Shown here: in pieces, positions 11,714 to 22,610 of the stretch | Layout: the number at the start of each line of letters is the position of its first letter | Position numbering within the stretch: position 1 is the stretch's first letter | From: Pampus argenteus | Taxonomy: Eukaryota > Chordata > Actinopteri > Scombriformes > Stromateidae | Reading direction: 5' to 3' | Assembly (NCBI GenBank): GCA_036937835.1 | Contig: CM072881.1 | Coordinates: forward strand, 6,494,501 to 6,558,500 | DNA length: 64,000 nucleotides | Translations under genes and position numbers: made by a program | The notes under the pieces: generated by a model | Databases searched by the model: none | What the model saw: only the letters and a program-made list of their open reading frames with translations | Told to the model about the DNA's origin: nothing

Positions 11714-12150
11714 CTCCAGAGTTTCCCCAGAGTTTTGCTGAGCTCCGCGTTATGCAGGTGCGGGTACTGATCCGCCAGCTTCCTGCGCGCAGCCTGAGCC
11801 CACACCATGAAGGCATTCATCGGTCTCTTTACGTGAGGCTTGTTCTTGGTAGATCCGTTAACGCGCACCGGCATTGGCACCAGGGTCCAGTCGTAGCCCT
11901 TAAGCACCTGGGACACAGCGTCGCGGATGCAAGCGGGAAACTTATCCTCGTCGTCTTTCTTGAAGTCGCCCAGGGTTCCGTCCGCTCTGAGCAGCCCGTT
12001 CTCGGACGGCCTCGTGTTCTCGGTGTCGGAGCCCGAACCGGACGGGCACGGAGAGCCCGCGGAGTCCTCGGACATGCTCGGGCTCGGGGCATCAGAGAGA
12101 CATTTGTCTTGTTCCTCCGACATCTTCAGGTAAGGGTCGAGGAGATTCAT
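11714..12150 (-). CDS. sox9: SOX9 transcription factor, coding exon 1
   Basis: Encodes residues 1-145 plus two bases of codon 146 of a SoxE-group HMG-box transcription factor. In vertebrates SOX9 acts in the nucleus and drives cartilage, neural crest and testis programmes. The start codon is at 12150-12148 and opens with the conserved MNLLDPYLKM. A Ser/Asp-rich N-terminus follows, then the SoxE dimerisation region (about residues 68-100, with KGYDWTLVPMPVRVNG), then the first half of the HMG box from residue 106 (HVKRPMNAFMVW). The exon ends in CTC TGG AG followed by a GTAAGT donor at 11713-11708, splitting an Arg codon exactly as in human SOX9. The base at -3 of the ATG is C, so the start context is weak. 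The region is CpG-rich. Identification as sox9 is very secure; sox9a versus sox9b is not resolved. Confidence 0.98.
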
Positions 12151-12560
12151 ACGAAAAACTGTTTTGGTACCAAATTACGCGTGAAAAAGGTGAAGTTATC
12201 TCTGCTTTCTCGCGAGAGGAAAATGCCTCTAAACGCGACTTTACCTTGCCAGAATGAGTTTGTGATCAGAGTCTTTCAATCGAGACAAGTGCGCAAAAAA
12301 AAAAAAAAAAAAACTGCAGCTGATCCTCTTGCGCTCCGGTGCCGTGCGTAAAGCTCGAGTTTGGAGAGCGAGTGTCTTTGCAGCATGCGCTTCTGGCAGA
12401 CTCCCGAGGATGAGTGGTGCGTTTTCTGCGAGCGGCTCCGTACTGGAAAAAAACCCAACAACACACCAGCTGATCAGGGTTTGCTTTCAATTCTGTGGGA
12501 TGAAACGGTAAAGTGCTCCTTTTCTAGTCTCCAAGTACAATCCCCAGAACGCGTGAGTGC
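12151..12560 (-). other. sox9: sox9 5' untranslated region (inferred)
   Basis: A TATA box at 12593-12587 predicts transcription starting near 12560, giving a 5' UTR of about 410 bases, close to the roughly 370 bases of human SOX9. It contains a single upstream ATG (12386) and a long T run on the sense strand (A run at about 12296-12313 on plus). No intron is evident. Confidence 0.65.
12276..12386 (-). CDS. Upstream ORF in the sox9 5' UTR (36 codons)
   Basis: The only ATG between the predicted start site and the main ATG opens a 36-codon frame that stops at 12276, about 125 bases before the sox9 start. The predicted peptide begins MLQRHSLSKLELY and contains a run of Phe encoded by a homopolymeric T tract, so slippage or polymorphism in that tract would change its length and stop. 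Whether it is translated is unknown. It is listed as a possible translational regulator, not as a protein gene. Confidence 0.35.
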   Translation of the reverse strand: MLQRHSLSKLELYARHRSARGSAAVFFFFFLRTCLD

Positions 12561-12586
12561 TTAACTGCAAACGTTTTGCATGCGGG

Positions 12587-12593
12587 CTTTATA
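12587..12593 (-). promoter_or_regulatory. TATA box of sox9
   Basis: TATAAAG on the minus strand (in CTCTTATAAAGCCCG), about 440 bases upstream of the ATG. Vertebrate SOX9 genes have a TATA-containing proximal promoter at a similar distance from the start codon. Confidence 0.7.
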
Positions 12594-12630
12594 AGAGCCT
12601 CAACATGCCGCACAGGAAAGCCCACGTCTG

Positions 12631-12651
12631 ATTGGCCGCGGGCATGTGACG
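12631..12651 (-). promoter_or_regulatory. CCAAT box with adjacent CRE-like half site
   Basis: ATTGG at 12631-12635 is CCAAT on the sox9 strand, about 40 bases upstream of the TATA box. TGACG at 12647-12651 is a CRE half site. Proximal SOX9 promoters of mammals are known to use CCAAT-binding NF-Y and CREB, so the arrangement fits, but binding is inferred from motif and position only. Confidence 0.55.
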
Positions 12652-12661
12652 CCAAAGTTGA

Positions 12662-13480
12662 GGAATTTGATCCCATTTTTTCCCCCCCTCTTCTGCTAAC
12701 CAGCACAGTACAACACACACACACACACACACACACACACCAGCCAGTATATGCTGTTTTGCTAGATTTTCCTATATATATACCTATATAAATGAGTGTG
12801 TGTGTGTGTGTGTTTTTACATTTTCCAAATTTAATCATGCATATATATATGTAATAATTTTCTACATTTAAAGCATATACATATATGATTGTTTTAGTTA
12901 CAAAGGAAACTGAAATATAAATAAATTATTTTTATTTATTTTTAAAAAGGATGTGGCATGTAACAGATCAGAGCACAAGAAATATTATCAGTAAACGAAT
13001 ATAATTTATGACATGTGTGCATCGTTAGCAGCTTACAGACTCTTCATATTCCTACTTTTAAACCAGTTTCTTGTGTTTCCAAACGTCTAGTTTGCACTAG
13101 TCCCATACGTTGCACTATCTGGTCAATAGGGGGAGACAGCAGTCTAGGAACGCGCTGAACTACCTGGCTGCTCCCAGCAGCAGCAGCAGCAGCAGCAGGA
13201 GCAGGAGGAGGGGGAGCAGGAGGAGGGGGAGGAGGAGGAGGAGGGAGCTCCAGCAGGCTGCTGCAGGGCAACAGTCGCTGTCAAAGCTCAGCTTCTGATT
13301 TGTATCGCTCTTCTCATTTCCAACAACAGGGCAATAATCCAGTGAATGGCGGATTCTGTTCAGTTTGCTGACTGCTCAACTTCCACGCCGGCCTCGTTTT
13401 GTTAACCCCATAAAAAATGAGAACATTTTAAAGTTTTGTTACAGTTATATAACTTTATATCCATTCCGGAAATATACAGA
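12662..13480. repeat. Promoter-distal microsatellite cluster
   Basis: Contains CA (12712-12741) and TG (12795-12811) repeats, A/T-rich runs, and at 13176-13247 a triplet tract that passes from CAG units into GGA/GGAGG units and is strongly purine-rich on the plus strand. These lie 0.1-0.7 kb upstream of the CCAAT box. No coding signal is seen. Confidence 0.85.
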
Positions 13481-13580
13481 TACATGAAATCGAACTCCTA
13501 ACATGTCTGTTAGCTCATCCAGAATCATTAATATGCAAATTTTTCAACAAATATATGTTTTGCACACATCGTTTGGGGAA
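13480..13580. promoter_or_regulatory. Octamer/homeodomain motif cluster
   Basis: CATTAATATGCAAATTT contains a perfect octamer ATGCAAAT (13533-13540) next to an ATTA site, in a short repeat-free stretch about 1 kb upstream of the promoter. Support is motif-based only. Confidence 0.25.
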
Positions 13581-13639
13581 GTAACACTTCACATTTATTT
13601 AGTTTATGTACTTATTTATTTAGTCTGTCACTGGTAGAG

Positions 13640-14180
13640 GAGGAACTCAGATCCTTTACTGAAGCAAAAGTAGTAATACAGGAATGTAAAAACACCCAAC
13701 TGCAAGCAAAGTCTGGCACACAAAATCTTTGCTAAAATGTACTTTAAATAAGTCAAAGTACTTATTATGCATGAGAATAACCCTTCCAGACTTCCATTAT
13801 TGTACATTACAGTCCTGGATTATTATTATTATCGCGGATGCCTAAACGTGTACGCAGCATTTTAAAGTTGTAGCCGGTCAGGTCAGCGTGGAGCCAATTT
13901 GATCTGTTTTACATACCGTTGGACGGGTTTTAATCTGCAACCATGCATTATGTTTTATAAGTTTTGAGTGGAAAATAAGTAAAGTGCAAAATAACTAGTA
14001 GGCCTATAAGTTATAAATATATAGTATATTCATCATAAAAACGCCAATATATCCTCTCTGAAATGCAATAGGGCAGAAGTAGAAAGTAACTCAGATACAT
14101 TAAAATTGTAATAATACTTGAGTAAATGTACTTCCCACAACTTGTATTAATATGCATCATCTACAAGTACTTTTTAATTT
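13640..14180. repeat. Acanthomorph dispersed repeat, copy 1
   Basis: Contains CTTTACTGAAGCAAAAGTA, AAGTACTTATTATGCATGAG and CTTGAGTAAATGTACTTCCC. These are diagnostic phrases of a very abundant percomorph repeat rich in AGTACTTNAGTAAATGTACTT. A second, more decayed copy lies at 23040-23480. It has no ORF. Confidence 0.7.
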
Positions 14181-14189
14181 TTTTTTTTT

Positions 14190-15430
14190 GTTTTTTTAAA
14201 CAATCTCTTTGTCCTCTGTCGTCAGCCACAACGCAGCACGACTCTCACAATCAGTGTAATATGAAGTGGTAACTCATGGCAACCTGGCTGCACATGCACT
14301 TTTTTTTTTTTTTGATTGTTTATTATGCTTTGTGGAGATGTGGAAATGTAAATCTCAGTTTCAGGCTAATATGGTCAACATCTGCTACCTGAAGTCGCCG
14401 TTAATAGCTCACAGATGTCAGGTACAGCTAATTTTCAGTTTGGCTGCTTGCGCCGGAGCTGCGCGTACAGGCATCAACTGCCTTTATTTTAAGACACCCA
14501 TCTCTTTTTTTTTTTTTCTTCTTCTTCTTCTCTGCTCCCGTGTGTCTGTGTAAGACAGAGAGAGAGAGAGGGGAGAGAGAGTGTCTTTTGAATGTGGTAA
14601 TGTGTGCCGTGTTGCTTGTTTGCATTCACCAGGACTGCTCAAACTCTGAATCACTCGGTAATTCTTTCTCTCCCTGACCAATTAGGCCTGTGGTTCCAAA
14701 ACACTAAAGCCTAACATCGCCGACTCCTTCGTTCCCCTGCAGGTTTATTTACATGAGACATGCTTATTTAAGATACTCACTTTGAACACAAATAGAAGGG
14801 AGCCGTTTGGCTCTGCGTTAATAGCTTGTGGGACGCCGTTGCGGTCGCTTGTTGCATTGCGTACTGTTGCATAGGCCTGCCAGAACGCCACTGTGTTTGC
14901 TTGTAGAGCAACAGAGGCGTGAACGCATTGAGTCACAGAGCCGGGGCAAGGGGGGCGGAGAAGGTGGTGTTGCTATTGACGGTGAGTAAATACGGCTAAT
15001 GAAGGTTTGCAAAGAAGAAAGAAGACGGAGAGGAAGAAGGAGAGCGATGGGGAGGAGAGTCAGAAGTGTGAAAGGAAGACAGAGAAGCATGAGAATGTTG
15101 GTAATAAGAAGAGAACTAAGACCATTAGTAAGAAGGACGACTACAAATATGTATAAAACAAAAGAATGTGTGAAACCTTACTTGTGCAGAACCATACACA
15201 CACATCGTGAGAACACATATGACCTCTACGCCTACGTGACATCTTGTTAAAAAAAAAAAGTGAAAAACAACAACACAAATCTAACCTAACAACATATGGT
15301 TGAACACACCTAAATACCGTCGTCCTCCTCCACATGTCACACGGTCGAGGTAAACTCTTACTTAACATATTCTGTTGGATAACTAATTCAAGTTTTTAAT
15401 CGACTCTATAAAGTGAAAATTGCAACTCGC
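14190..15430. other. No gene
   Basis: Contains a T homopolymer with CTT repeats (about 14506-14532), a GA tract (about 14555-14580) and a GA-rich stretch (15000-15090). Unique sequence at about 14660-14940 (TTTACATGAGACATGC and neighbours) might be regulatory but carries no strong motif cluster. Confidence 0.5.
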
Positions 15431-15439
15431 AATTGCAAT

Positions 15440-15690
15440 GCACTTGTCTTTCTTTTAATAGATGGTTTTTAATAGACGTTTAAAAATCCAGCAGCTCAGT
15501 TTTTTATTTCATCATTTCATTTGTTGGCGGTTTTAAAGCTGCTGCTGCAGCGTGAAAGTGTCGTCCATTCTGCGGTCTTTAATTCAGGCCGGCAGGGTGA
15601 TGTCTTGGGAAACTTCTCATCTCGACTTGAAGCTACAGCGTGAAAAATCGGAGCAAACACTGGGAGTCGACTGCCAAACTCGGTCTGCAT
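15440..15690. promoter_or_regulatory. Candidate upstream regulatory block, about -3 kb
   Basis: Repeat-free sequence with TTTAATAGATGG and TTTTAATAGACG repeated close together, plus GGTCTTTAATTCAGG. Non-coding. The enhancer call is inference from texture and position. Confidence 0.3.
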
Positions 15691-16369
15691 TTCATTTCTC
15701 TGCACCTCATACCCACGCGAGTGAGAACTGCGTGTCCATATTTCTTTTCTAAACGCACAACCTGCACTTCTACAGTTGTATATTCCACTATCTTCACCCT
15801 TTTGTGTTTGTCAGTCAAAAGCCAGAGTCCTGATGGTGTGTGTGTGTGTGACTATTTAGGGATGCGATATTTTATGTGATAACGGTAGCAGTGGAAAGCA
15901 GGAGGAATAGGGAGGAGGATCAATGGCATTTAAATACATGAGGAAATGGAGAGAATTTGAGGGAAACATCTCATCTCTCGGTGCCTGCAGCCTTCAGGTA
16001 GGTGTGAGGTGCCATTCTTAGAAAAGGTCGGGGTGATTAATCGCCGCCTCGAGCTTGTGTGTGTCTGTTCCACTGTGATCTGAGCGTCTGAGCAGCGGGC
16101 GTCTGTTGACCGAACGTCATTCTGCTCTTCATGCTGTTTAAACAACACTTAGAAAAGACCCAGGCAACTCCTGAGGAGGATCGCTTTATCTACCATCCAT
16201 CACTGACCAAACTCCTGCTGCCTAGTGTGTGTGTTTCTGTCTCACTCCGAGATTTTGGCTTCCACTCCATTTTTTTTTTGCTTTCAAATGTCATAACCTA
16301 AGCAAAAACCTGTGCTGAAAATCATCTCGGATACTCTCCCATCCAAAAGTTTTTGTGAGTCAACTCTCT

Positions 16370-16620
16370 CTTCCCCAAAACCTGTCGGAAACGGACCTGA
16401 TCACATTTCCCAGCAGCCGGAGTTGTTGCTGATTAAAATATGTGCATTAGCTGATCATAGCGCGCCGTGTGAGAGGTTGGAAAACCGAGAGGAAACCAAA
16501 TCTACTCGGGCTGAGTCGAGAAAGCCGCAGAGGAGTACCGTTTCCCTCCGAAGATATGGCTTATGCAAACAGCCCTCGCTTTAACAATAACAATGGTCTC
16601 ACCCAGCCGGGCCAAGCTAA
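16370..16620. promoter_or_regulatory. Candidate enhancer with octamer plus twin SOX sites, about -4 kb
   Basis: ATGCAAAC at 16563-16570 is followed 12 bases later by a directly repeated SOX site, AACAAT at 16583-16588 and AACAATGG at 16589-16596. The surrounding 250 bases are free of simple repeats. Octamer/SOX pairing is a known enhancer grammar for POU and SOX factors. SOX9 autoregulation would be one reading. Confidence 0.4.
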
Positions 16621-17916
16621 CTAATGACAGATCCACACCTTAATGCTGAGCAGTTGTTTGGGTTTAAGCAAGGGAGGACGTGTGTGTGTGTGTGTGTGGA
16701 GGGGGTTGTTTTTTGTGGGAGGGGGGGGGCATTTGTCAGCGGGTGGCTCGTGCCGCTGCCTGGACAGAGAGCAGCACCCACGATTCGGGTGGAGATTGGG
16801 GGGGGAGAAAAACCTCTGACGCAGCGAAACGCTAATCTCAGCAACGGAGGACGTCCAACCATAACGCAGCACATTTTTACAGCTTATTGAATTGTGCAGG
16901 AGGCGGGAAAGGGAGGTGGAAGTGGGGTCAGAAGCTGTCTAAAATGATTTCAGCTTTTCATTCTCTCTTTTTGTTGCTGTGATGCTGTTTGTCTCTTGGC
17001 CAGCAGCGCTCGTTTTTTCTTGTCTGGGTTGTTTTCTGTAGTTGTGGTGACGGTAATTGTTGCCTTGCAGCGTGTACGGATTTGATGTGCTTATGAGCTT
17101 TACTTGGTGGCAGGTGAAAAGCAAATCAAATCTGAGTATTGCTTTTCCAACCAGAGAAGATTGCTTACCGAAAAGTGAATTACGTGGAATAATATAATTC
17201 AATACCTTTTTTAAAAGGTGAACTCCACTGATTGTCCATATGTTTTACAGGTGTTGGGGAGTACTACTGTATAAGCAGGGGGGGGAAATATTGGATAAAG
17301 CCTTTTGTGGCTCCAGAAAGAGCTGTACAGGGTTGAATATATTGCCTTAAGCGATGTCACTGGAGTGAGCATTGGTTGAGGCTGAAGGCTACAAGTTAGA
17401 GAGGAGTAAATTTCACCTGCAGCCCAGCTCCGGGCTACATTAACTGCTGATAGAATCACACACGGGAATTTCTGAACCGAACTGCCAGTGGTTCAGTTTG
17501 ATTGTGAGTAATGTAGGCGTCAGGTTTTGACAAGAAAGAAAAATGCATCGAATAAAAATAAAGACAATATTGAAATCTGCTTTTTATACTTTGTTTAAAA
17601 AAAACAAAAAAAAAACCGGTCCATTGTGAGTCCCATAATCTAATCTAGGAGTGTAACACTACATCAGTGGAGTGTCTTTAAAACATAACCACAATCTCTC
17701 CCCAACATGAAGTGGACTATGGTTGCCAGGGCATAAAAAAAAGCCAACTTGTCACTGAATGTAATCCAAGGTTTTGCAGAATCTGTCCAAAATCCAATGC
17801 CCAATGTTCCTGTCTGGTATTAAGGTTGTTTAAACTGCAAGTCAGCAGTTTCATAACCAACTGGCAATGGTGGTATTATCACATTACAAGTGGGGTTTGT
17901 GTGTGTGCGTGCGTGC

Positions 17917-17954
<38 letters not shown>

Positions 17955-18500
17955 GTGTGCGTGCGTGCACGCTCACATATCAACTTCAGTTTTTGACTAT
18001 GCTTTTGAAAACACACCAGGTCAATATCATCGTTTCAATGTGCAGTTTCAAACTTCAACAGTTCTTTGTTTTTAGTTTATTATTCTTCGGCTGGTTCTAT
18101 ATTAAAATAAAAAAATATATATATTATTTAACATTGTTACATAATCAGAATGTAATAATTACTTGAACAGCATTCAGACCTGCTTCCTTATATTATGCTC
18201 GTTACTGCTGTCATTTCTCCAGCTCCCGGTTCTGCAGAAAACCTGCATTCTTCCTGCACAGTCAACGCAGAAACGCAGAGATCTACTTAATGAAACGGTG
18301 ATGATATCTCAGTGCTCTGGCTGGCTCGCGTCGGTCCCACCGCTCCACCTCCGTCCTGCTTTAACCACAACCATCCAGATTAAATGACCACCTTTTTTAA
18401 AAAAAAAAAAAAAAGGACTAAAACGACACAAATGGTTAAAGCAGGTTTTTGCTGTACAAACAAGTCCTCTAAAAAACAAGGCACGCTTTTAAGAAGCTGT
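16621..18500. other. No gene; G-rich and TG-rich low complexity
   Basis: Contains G runs at 16720-16805 and 17278-17286, and a long TG/CG microsatellite (17887-17969). Short frames over these tracts are low-complexity artefacts. Confidence 0.6.
17887..17969. repeat. TG/CG compound microsatellite
   Basis: About 80 bases of TG with phased GCGT interruptions. Alternating purine-pyrimidine sequence of this kind can adopt Z-DNA. Confidence 0.9.
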
Positions 18501-18505
18501 CATTT

Positions 18506-18642
18506 ATTTACACCTGGAATTAACATGAGATCTGTCTCTGGATAAGGCAAAAGGTGTAAATGCGCGCATTGTAATCAGATCTAAACTCATCAATCAGACC
18601 ACGTCTCGAGGTGGTCCGATCAGACCTCAGCCAGGGGTAAAT
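18506..18642. mobile_element. Palindromic MITE, decayed copy
   Basis: Left end ATTTACACCTGG (18506-18517) is an inverted copy of right end CCAGGGGTAAAT (18631-18642) with one mismatch. Internal segments (AATTAACATG, AATCAGATC, GGTGGTCCGATCAGACC) match my memory of a widespread fish non-autonomous DNA transposon with TTTACACCTGG termini. It is 137 bases long with no coding capacity. Confidence 0.7.
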
Positions 18643-19619
18643 GCAATCTGTGTGTGTGTGTGTGTGTGTGTTACAGAACACCTTCGGAATATAAAGTACA
18701 TAAACACGCACAGTAGCGAAATTGTGAAATGCAAAGTGGCTACTTCTTTGCATAGCGTTCATAAGTCCATACTCTCCAGTACGCCTCGCATAATACACTC
18801 AGTGTATTTTCCCTTTTTCTTGTTGTGTTTGAAGCTATCCGATATTCGGTTCGCTCTTGGACATGAGTCAACATACAACCTTCCACTAACTCCAAGCAGA
18901 AGACCCCAGAGGGCAAGAGAGCTGAAACGATGAAATAAGTACAGCACTGTACAGTAACATGTGCTTTTCCTGTCTCGAGTGTAAAGTAGCAGAGATGGTG
19001 TCAAGTGTGAGAAGCGGGGGGGAGATGGAGGAAGAAGGCAAACAGTTGGGTGAAACGCCAACGCGTCCGGCTCCAGACTGCACGTAGAGACGGTGCCTGC
19101 TGATCAGTCAGCATCCGGATGTTCTCTGCCTTGTAACCAACATTTCAACACCCTGACATTATGGTGTGGCGTACAGTACAGGAGCTGCATTAACATAGAG
19201 TTGCTTCAACCCTCCTTTATCTGCTTTTGGAGCGTTGTGCAGTGTTACAAAGGTAAGTGTGTCTGTTCTGAGCCGATGCTGTAGGCTTCTTTAAACGGCG
19301 AAACATTTAACCCGAGACGAGAGCAGCAGGTGCACAAACGCACGCACGGCTGTCCTTCATTTAGCTCACGCCGTCAATATTTCAGTTGTTTTTTTCACAA
19401 ACATCGGGAACGTTACCACCAATCTTCTTCCAGTCTCCCCATTTAACACCATAAACATGTGGTCTGCCATTGACCAGACACTAAAACAACTAAACAATGA
19501 AAACGGCATTACATCATTTGTGTGTGTGCGTGTGTCTGAGCTCGCATGAATGGTACAATACTTGTGTGTGTGTGTGTCTGGGTCATTTTAATTGTGTGTA
19601 AAACAATCCAGCTGTGGTA

Positions 19620-19900
19620 CCATGTTCAGCCCTGATTCGCCACATCTGGACTCATCACTTTATAAGCTTGGGTATTGTCAAAGGCCTCCTTCAGTATCCT
19701 AATCATCTGAATTGAAACTAAGCTTCTCTGAGCAGAGTTTATCTCCCAAAGCTGTGTGATTGGGGCCCAAGACCGGTCTAAATAAGATTCAGATGGGAGC
19801 ATTGTTACCTCCACTTACACGTTTTAAAACCAACAATCTGGCTGGTGAGGTTTGATTTGAATGTTTTCTAATTGTTTGTGAGGTCATAGCTGGTGGGGCT
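19620..19900. promoter_or_regulatory. SOX-motif-rich candidate enhancer, about -7.2 kb
   Basis: A quiet, non-coding block with three SOX core hexamers in 76 bases: ATTGTT at 19801-19806, AACAAT at 19832-19837 and ATTGTT at 19871-19876. A TCF/LEF-type site overlaps an ATTGT (ATTGTCAAAGG, 19674-19684). Also present are ATCTGAATTG and AATAAGATTC. Its density of distinct motifs is among the highest in the window. Enhancer function is inferred. Confidence 0.45.
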
Positions 19901-21240
19901 TTAAAGGGGTCTTCCACCATAAATGACCATCACCATGAGGAAATGCAACCCCCCCTATAGAGATCCTATAGTCATTGAAACCAGCAGCGAAGCCTTTCAG
20001 TTTTCCCCTTCAGAACCATCTACTTCATGATCTTTTTTTTTTAATGGCAGTCTTTCTGTTACGTAGCTGAATGAACGATGAAGTTGTAGCTCTCCAACTC
20101 CGGCTAAAAACTTAAAATTAGCTTAAGAATGAAATAATCCTCCAACAAAAAACCTGAACGTGCAATAAGTCATTTTGCTTTTCATGTAGCAGGAAATAAA
20201 AACGGTAGTTACTGCGATGCTGAGTCAAAATGTCCAATCTGAGACTCGAGTCTCGAGAATAACTTTGAGCCGGATTTCTTCCTACTGTTCTCATAGCGCC
20301 AGATTTCTGTTCCCATACAGGTCATACCTTTCTTCTTGCCTTTCTTCTTACAATGCTACAGTGCTACTCTCCCCTCTCTGACCTGTCTCGCCTCTGCCAC
20401 CCCCCTTCTCTACCCTACACCCGCTATTCTAGTGTTACATGTGGCGATAGGAAATTGCCCAGTCTGATTTCCTCCCATCAAAATGTATTCACATAGCACA
20501 AAAAGTAGCAGAATGCTTCGGATGAGGAGGAGGTGCAGCGAGAGGTCATGCTTTTATCAGCTCAACGGTTTGATTTGAGGTGACTGAGGCACAAGCTGTC
20601 GGTGTGAGGGATCAGTAGTAGTAGTGGTGTTACACTGGGAAGCATTGTGAGTCCTTATACATAAATAACTGTATCCAGCGTTCATCCTTCAGGCAGTTCT
20701 TGAATATTGACTGTAGTGGCATGTCATATGATGCATTGGCTTTGGCACAACACAGATACAGTGTAGCACCTCAACAGGACTTGCACACACCATATGAGGC
20801 ACGGTATAAGGTTTTTAAAAATTAGTGTCTCCTCATCAGGAACACTACAAGACCACAGAAGAAGAAGTGTTATCACCTGATAAGAGAAGTAATCAGGATA
20901 TGCCACATCACAACAACACTTTGTTGGACAATGAGAGAAAAAGTATTTCAAAAACTAGAAAAGGGAGACATTTAACGCAACATCAATAAAATTCAGGTTT
21001 CTCTGACCTAAAAATAAGTGGAGAAAATGAAAAGGTTTGTTGCGTCCAGTTTTCTCTGGACACAGGCTGCATGCTGCTGCTTAAGGGACAATTTTATAGT
21101 TTTGATTTCACATTTCCTGCATATTTTTCGAGCCAGTGACCGTACCCATAATTTAGGCAAATAGGGAGAATATACAGGATTCAGACGATGGCACACACTC
21201 TTTTCTTAAGCTGCCCTAAATTTGTGATTTAGGTGAAAAA
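19901..21240. other. No gene
   Basis: Mixed unique sequence with a CT-rich stretch near 20370-20420. TTTAAAGGGGTCTTCCACC at 19901-19919 could be the terminus of a small transposon, but no matching right end was found. Confidence 0.45.
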
Positions 21241-21249
21241 GATGGATGT

Positions 21250-21480
21250 ACTTTAACATTGAAACCTTGCCAATTGCTGCCTTTAAAGCCTGCTCTGTAA
21301 AACTAAGCCCCGGTTTGTCCAGTCCTCTTGAACTCTGAGCTATGAGTCTCATCGCACCACTGAGGCTCGTAATTAAAAATCTCCAGTTACTCCCATCTTA
21401 CCTCTGCTGACCTCGGCCTCGTGGCTCAGCTGTACCCAGGGCCAGTGAGCCCGCCTCTGGGGAGCCACAGGAGGAACTTG
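21250..21480. promoter_or_regulatory. Candidate regulatory block, about -8.8 kb
   Basis: Non-coding, repeat-free. Contains GGCTCGTAATTAAAAATCTCC (21364-21384, a homeodomain-type site), nearly the same as a stretch at 35601-35622 in another candidate block. The shared motif supports a common binding factor but may be chance. Confidence 0.35.
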
Positions 21481-22249
21481 GCCTTAGATGCTGGATGGAG
21501 ACCGGACGACGTTGGGAAGTAATGGGGATGTTGACTCAAGGGTGACGAGGGTGGGCGGACGTGACCGCCGAAGACGAGCATGCCAGGTAAACACTGTGCA
21601 ATCATGATGCCACATTAGCTCTACTTATAATGCCAGCGTGTAGGCTGCCATATTGTGTTATACAGTTCTCTGTTTTCAGGAGAAAAATAGTAGACGTATA
21701 AAAGTGAACTGAATAGGCAGACATAGAAACAGACGGAGACCAAAAAAGAATGGGATGAAGACTGAGCAAAACGGAGACAGGAACACACTGAAAAGTGATC
21801 ATGTTTTTTTGTCTCTTGGGTTGTTATTAAAGCGGCATCTAACACCCAGGAATGCAGGAATGTCCGCTGACGTCTTTCTCATCAAGTAGAAAGAATGAGA
21901 CGGTGTTGAGAAAGTGTCAGCTTGTTTCAGGAAGGAACTGATACTGCGAGGCCATCTGAGGATTCAAATATTGCCACCCTGGGGAACGAGGGGAAGACAG
22001 AGGTATCACTTTCGCCAAGAATGAAACGGAACAACAGTCGGAGAACGACAAAAGAAAAAAAGGATGCAGGAAAAAAAACCCTGCCCGAATAAAATCGTGA
22101 TAGAATAACGCCTGAATCTTTCACATCAAATGAGCCAAGGCTAAAGGTAACACTGGACCCCTGTCACCGGGACCCCCTCCTTGAGTAAAAACCCACTGTG
22201 GTGAGTGAGCGGTGGAGTAGCAGAGGGCCATACGTACAGTGAGCGCTCT
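21481..22249. other. No gene
   Basis: Unique sequence, slightly G-rich in the first 100 bases. No motif cluster, repeat terminus or coding frame is supported. Confidence 0.5.
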
Positions 22250-22610
22250 GTCTATCTCATAGGCTCATTCAGCAGTGCGGTTTGGCAGGTAGAGCAGCGA
22301 TGTAGGTGGCTGTGAGTGAAGATATGGAGACCTATGTGTGCCGAGCTTAAGTATTCAATTTACCTCTGCCATTAGGACACATTACGCATTGAGTCTGTGC
22401 GAGGAGAAGGCGAAAGTTCTTGGCTTATTGCGACTAATCCCTCACCTCTCTAGCCTACTCTAGAGCCTTTATAGTTGTCATGCAACCTCGAGTTTAAGAT
22501 CCTAATAGGGAAATCTAGGCCTGAGCTAATGCAAACAGCGCAGGAAAGCGTTCACTATCAGCTGACTGGGCGAGCAGCGAGGAGAAGCGCTCGCGTACAC
22601 CTAACACAGA
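22250..22610. promoter_or_regulatory. Candidate enhancer, about -10 kb
   Basis: Non-coding block with ATTCAATTTACC, CATTACGCATTGAG, TTATTGCGACTAATCC and TGAGCTAATGCAAACAGC in close order. These resemble HOX/PBX, bicoid-class and octamer sites. No simple repeats interrupt it. Confidence 0.4.

Noticed and set aside
11136..11816. 226-codon minus-strand open frame spanning sox9 exon 2
   Set aside because: It reads through intron 1 and past the exon 2 donor. Clear GT-AG sites and the SOX9 protein define the real exon as 11529-11279.
10257..12150. Naming the gene sox9a or sox9b
   Set aside because: The paralogues are too similar to separate safely by eye, and no flanking syntenic gene is in the window.
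11752..12351. 199-codon plus-strand ORF opposite sox9 exon 1
   Set aside because: Antisense shadow of a conserved coding exon. Its length follows from the codon bias of the real gene.
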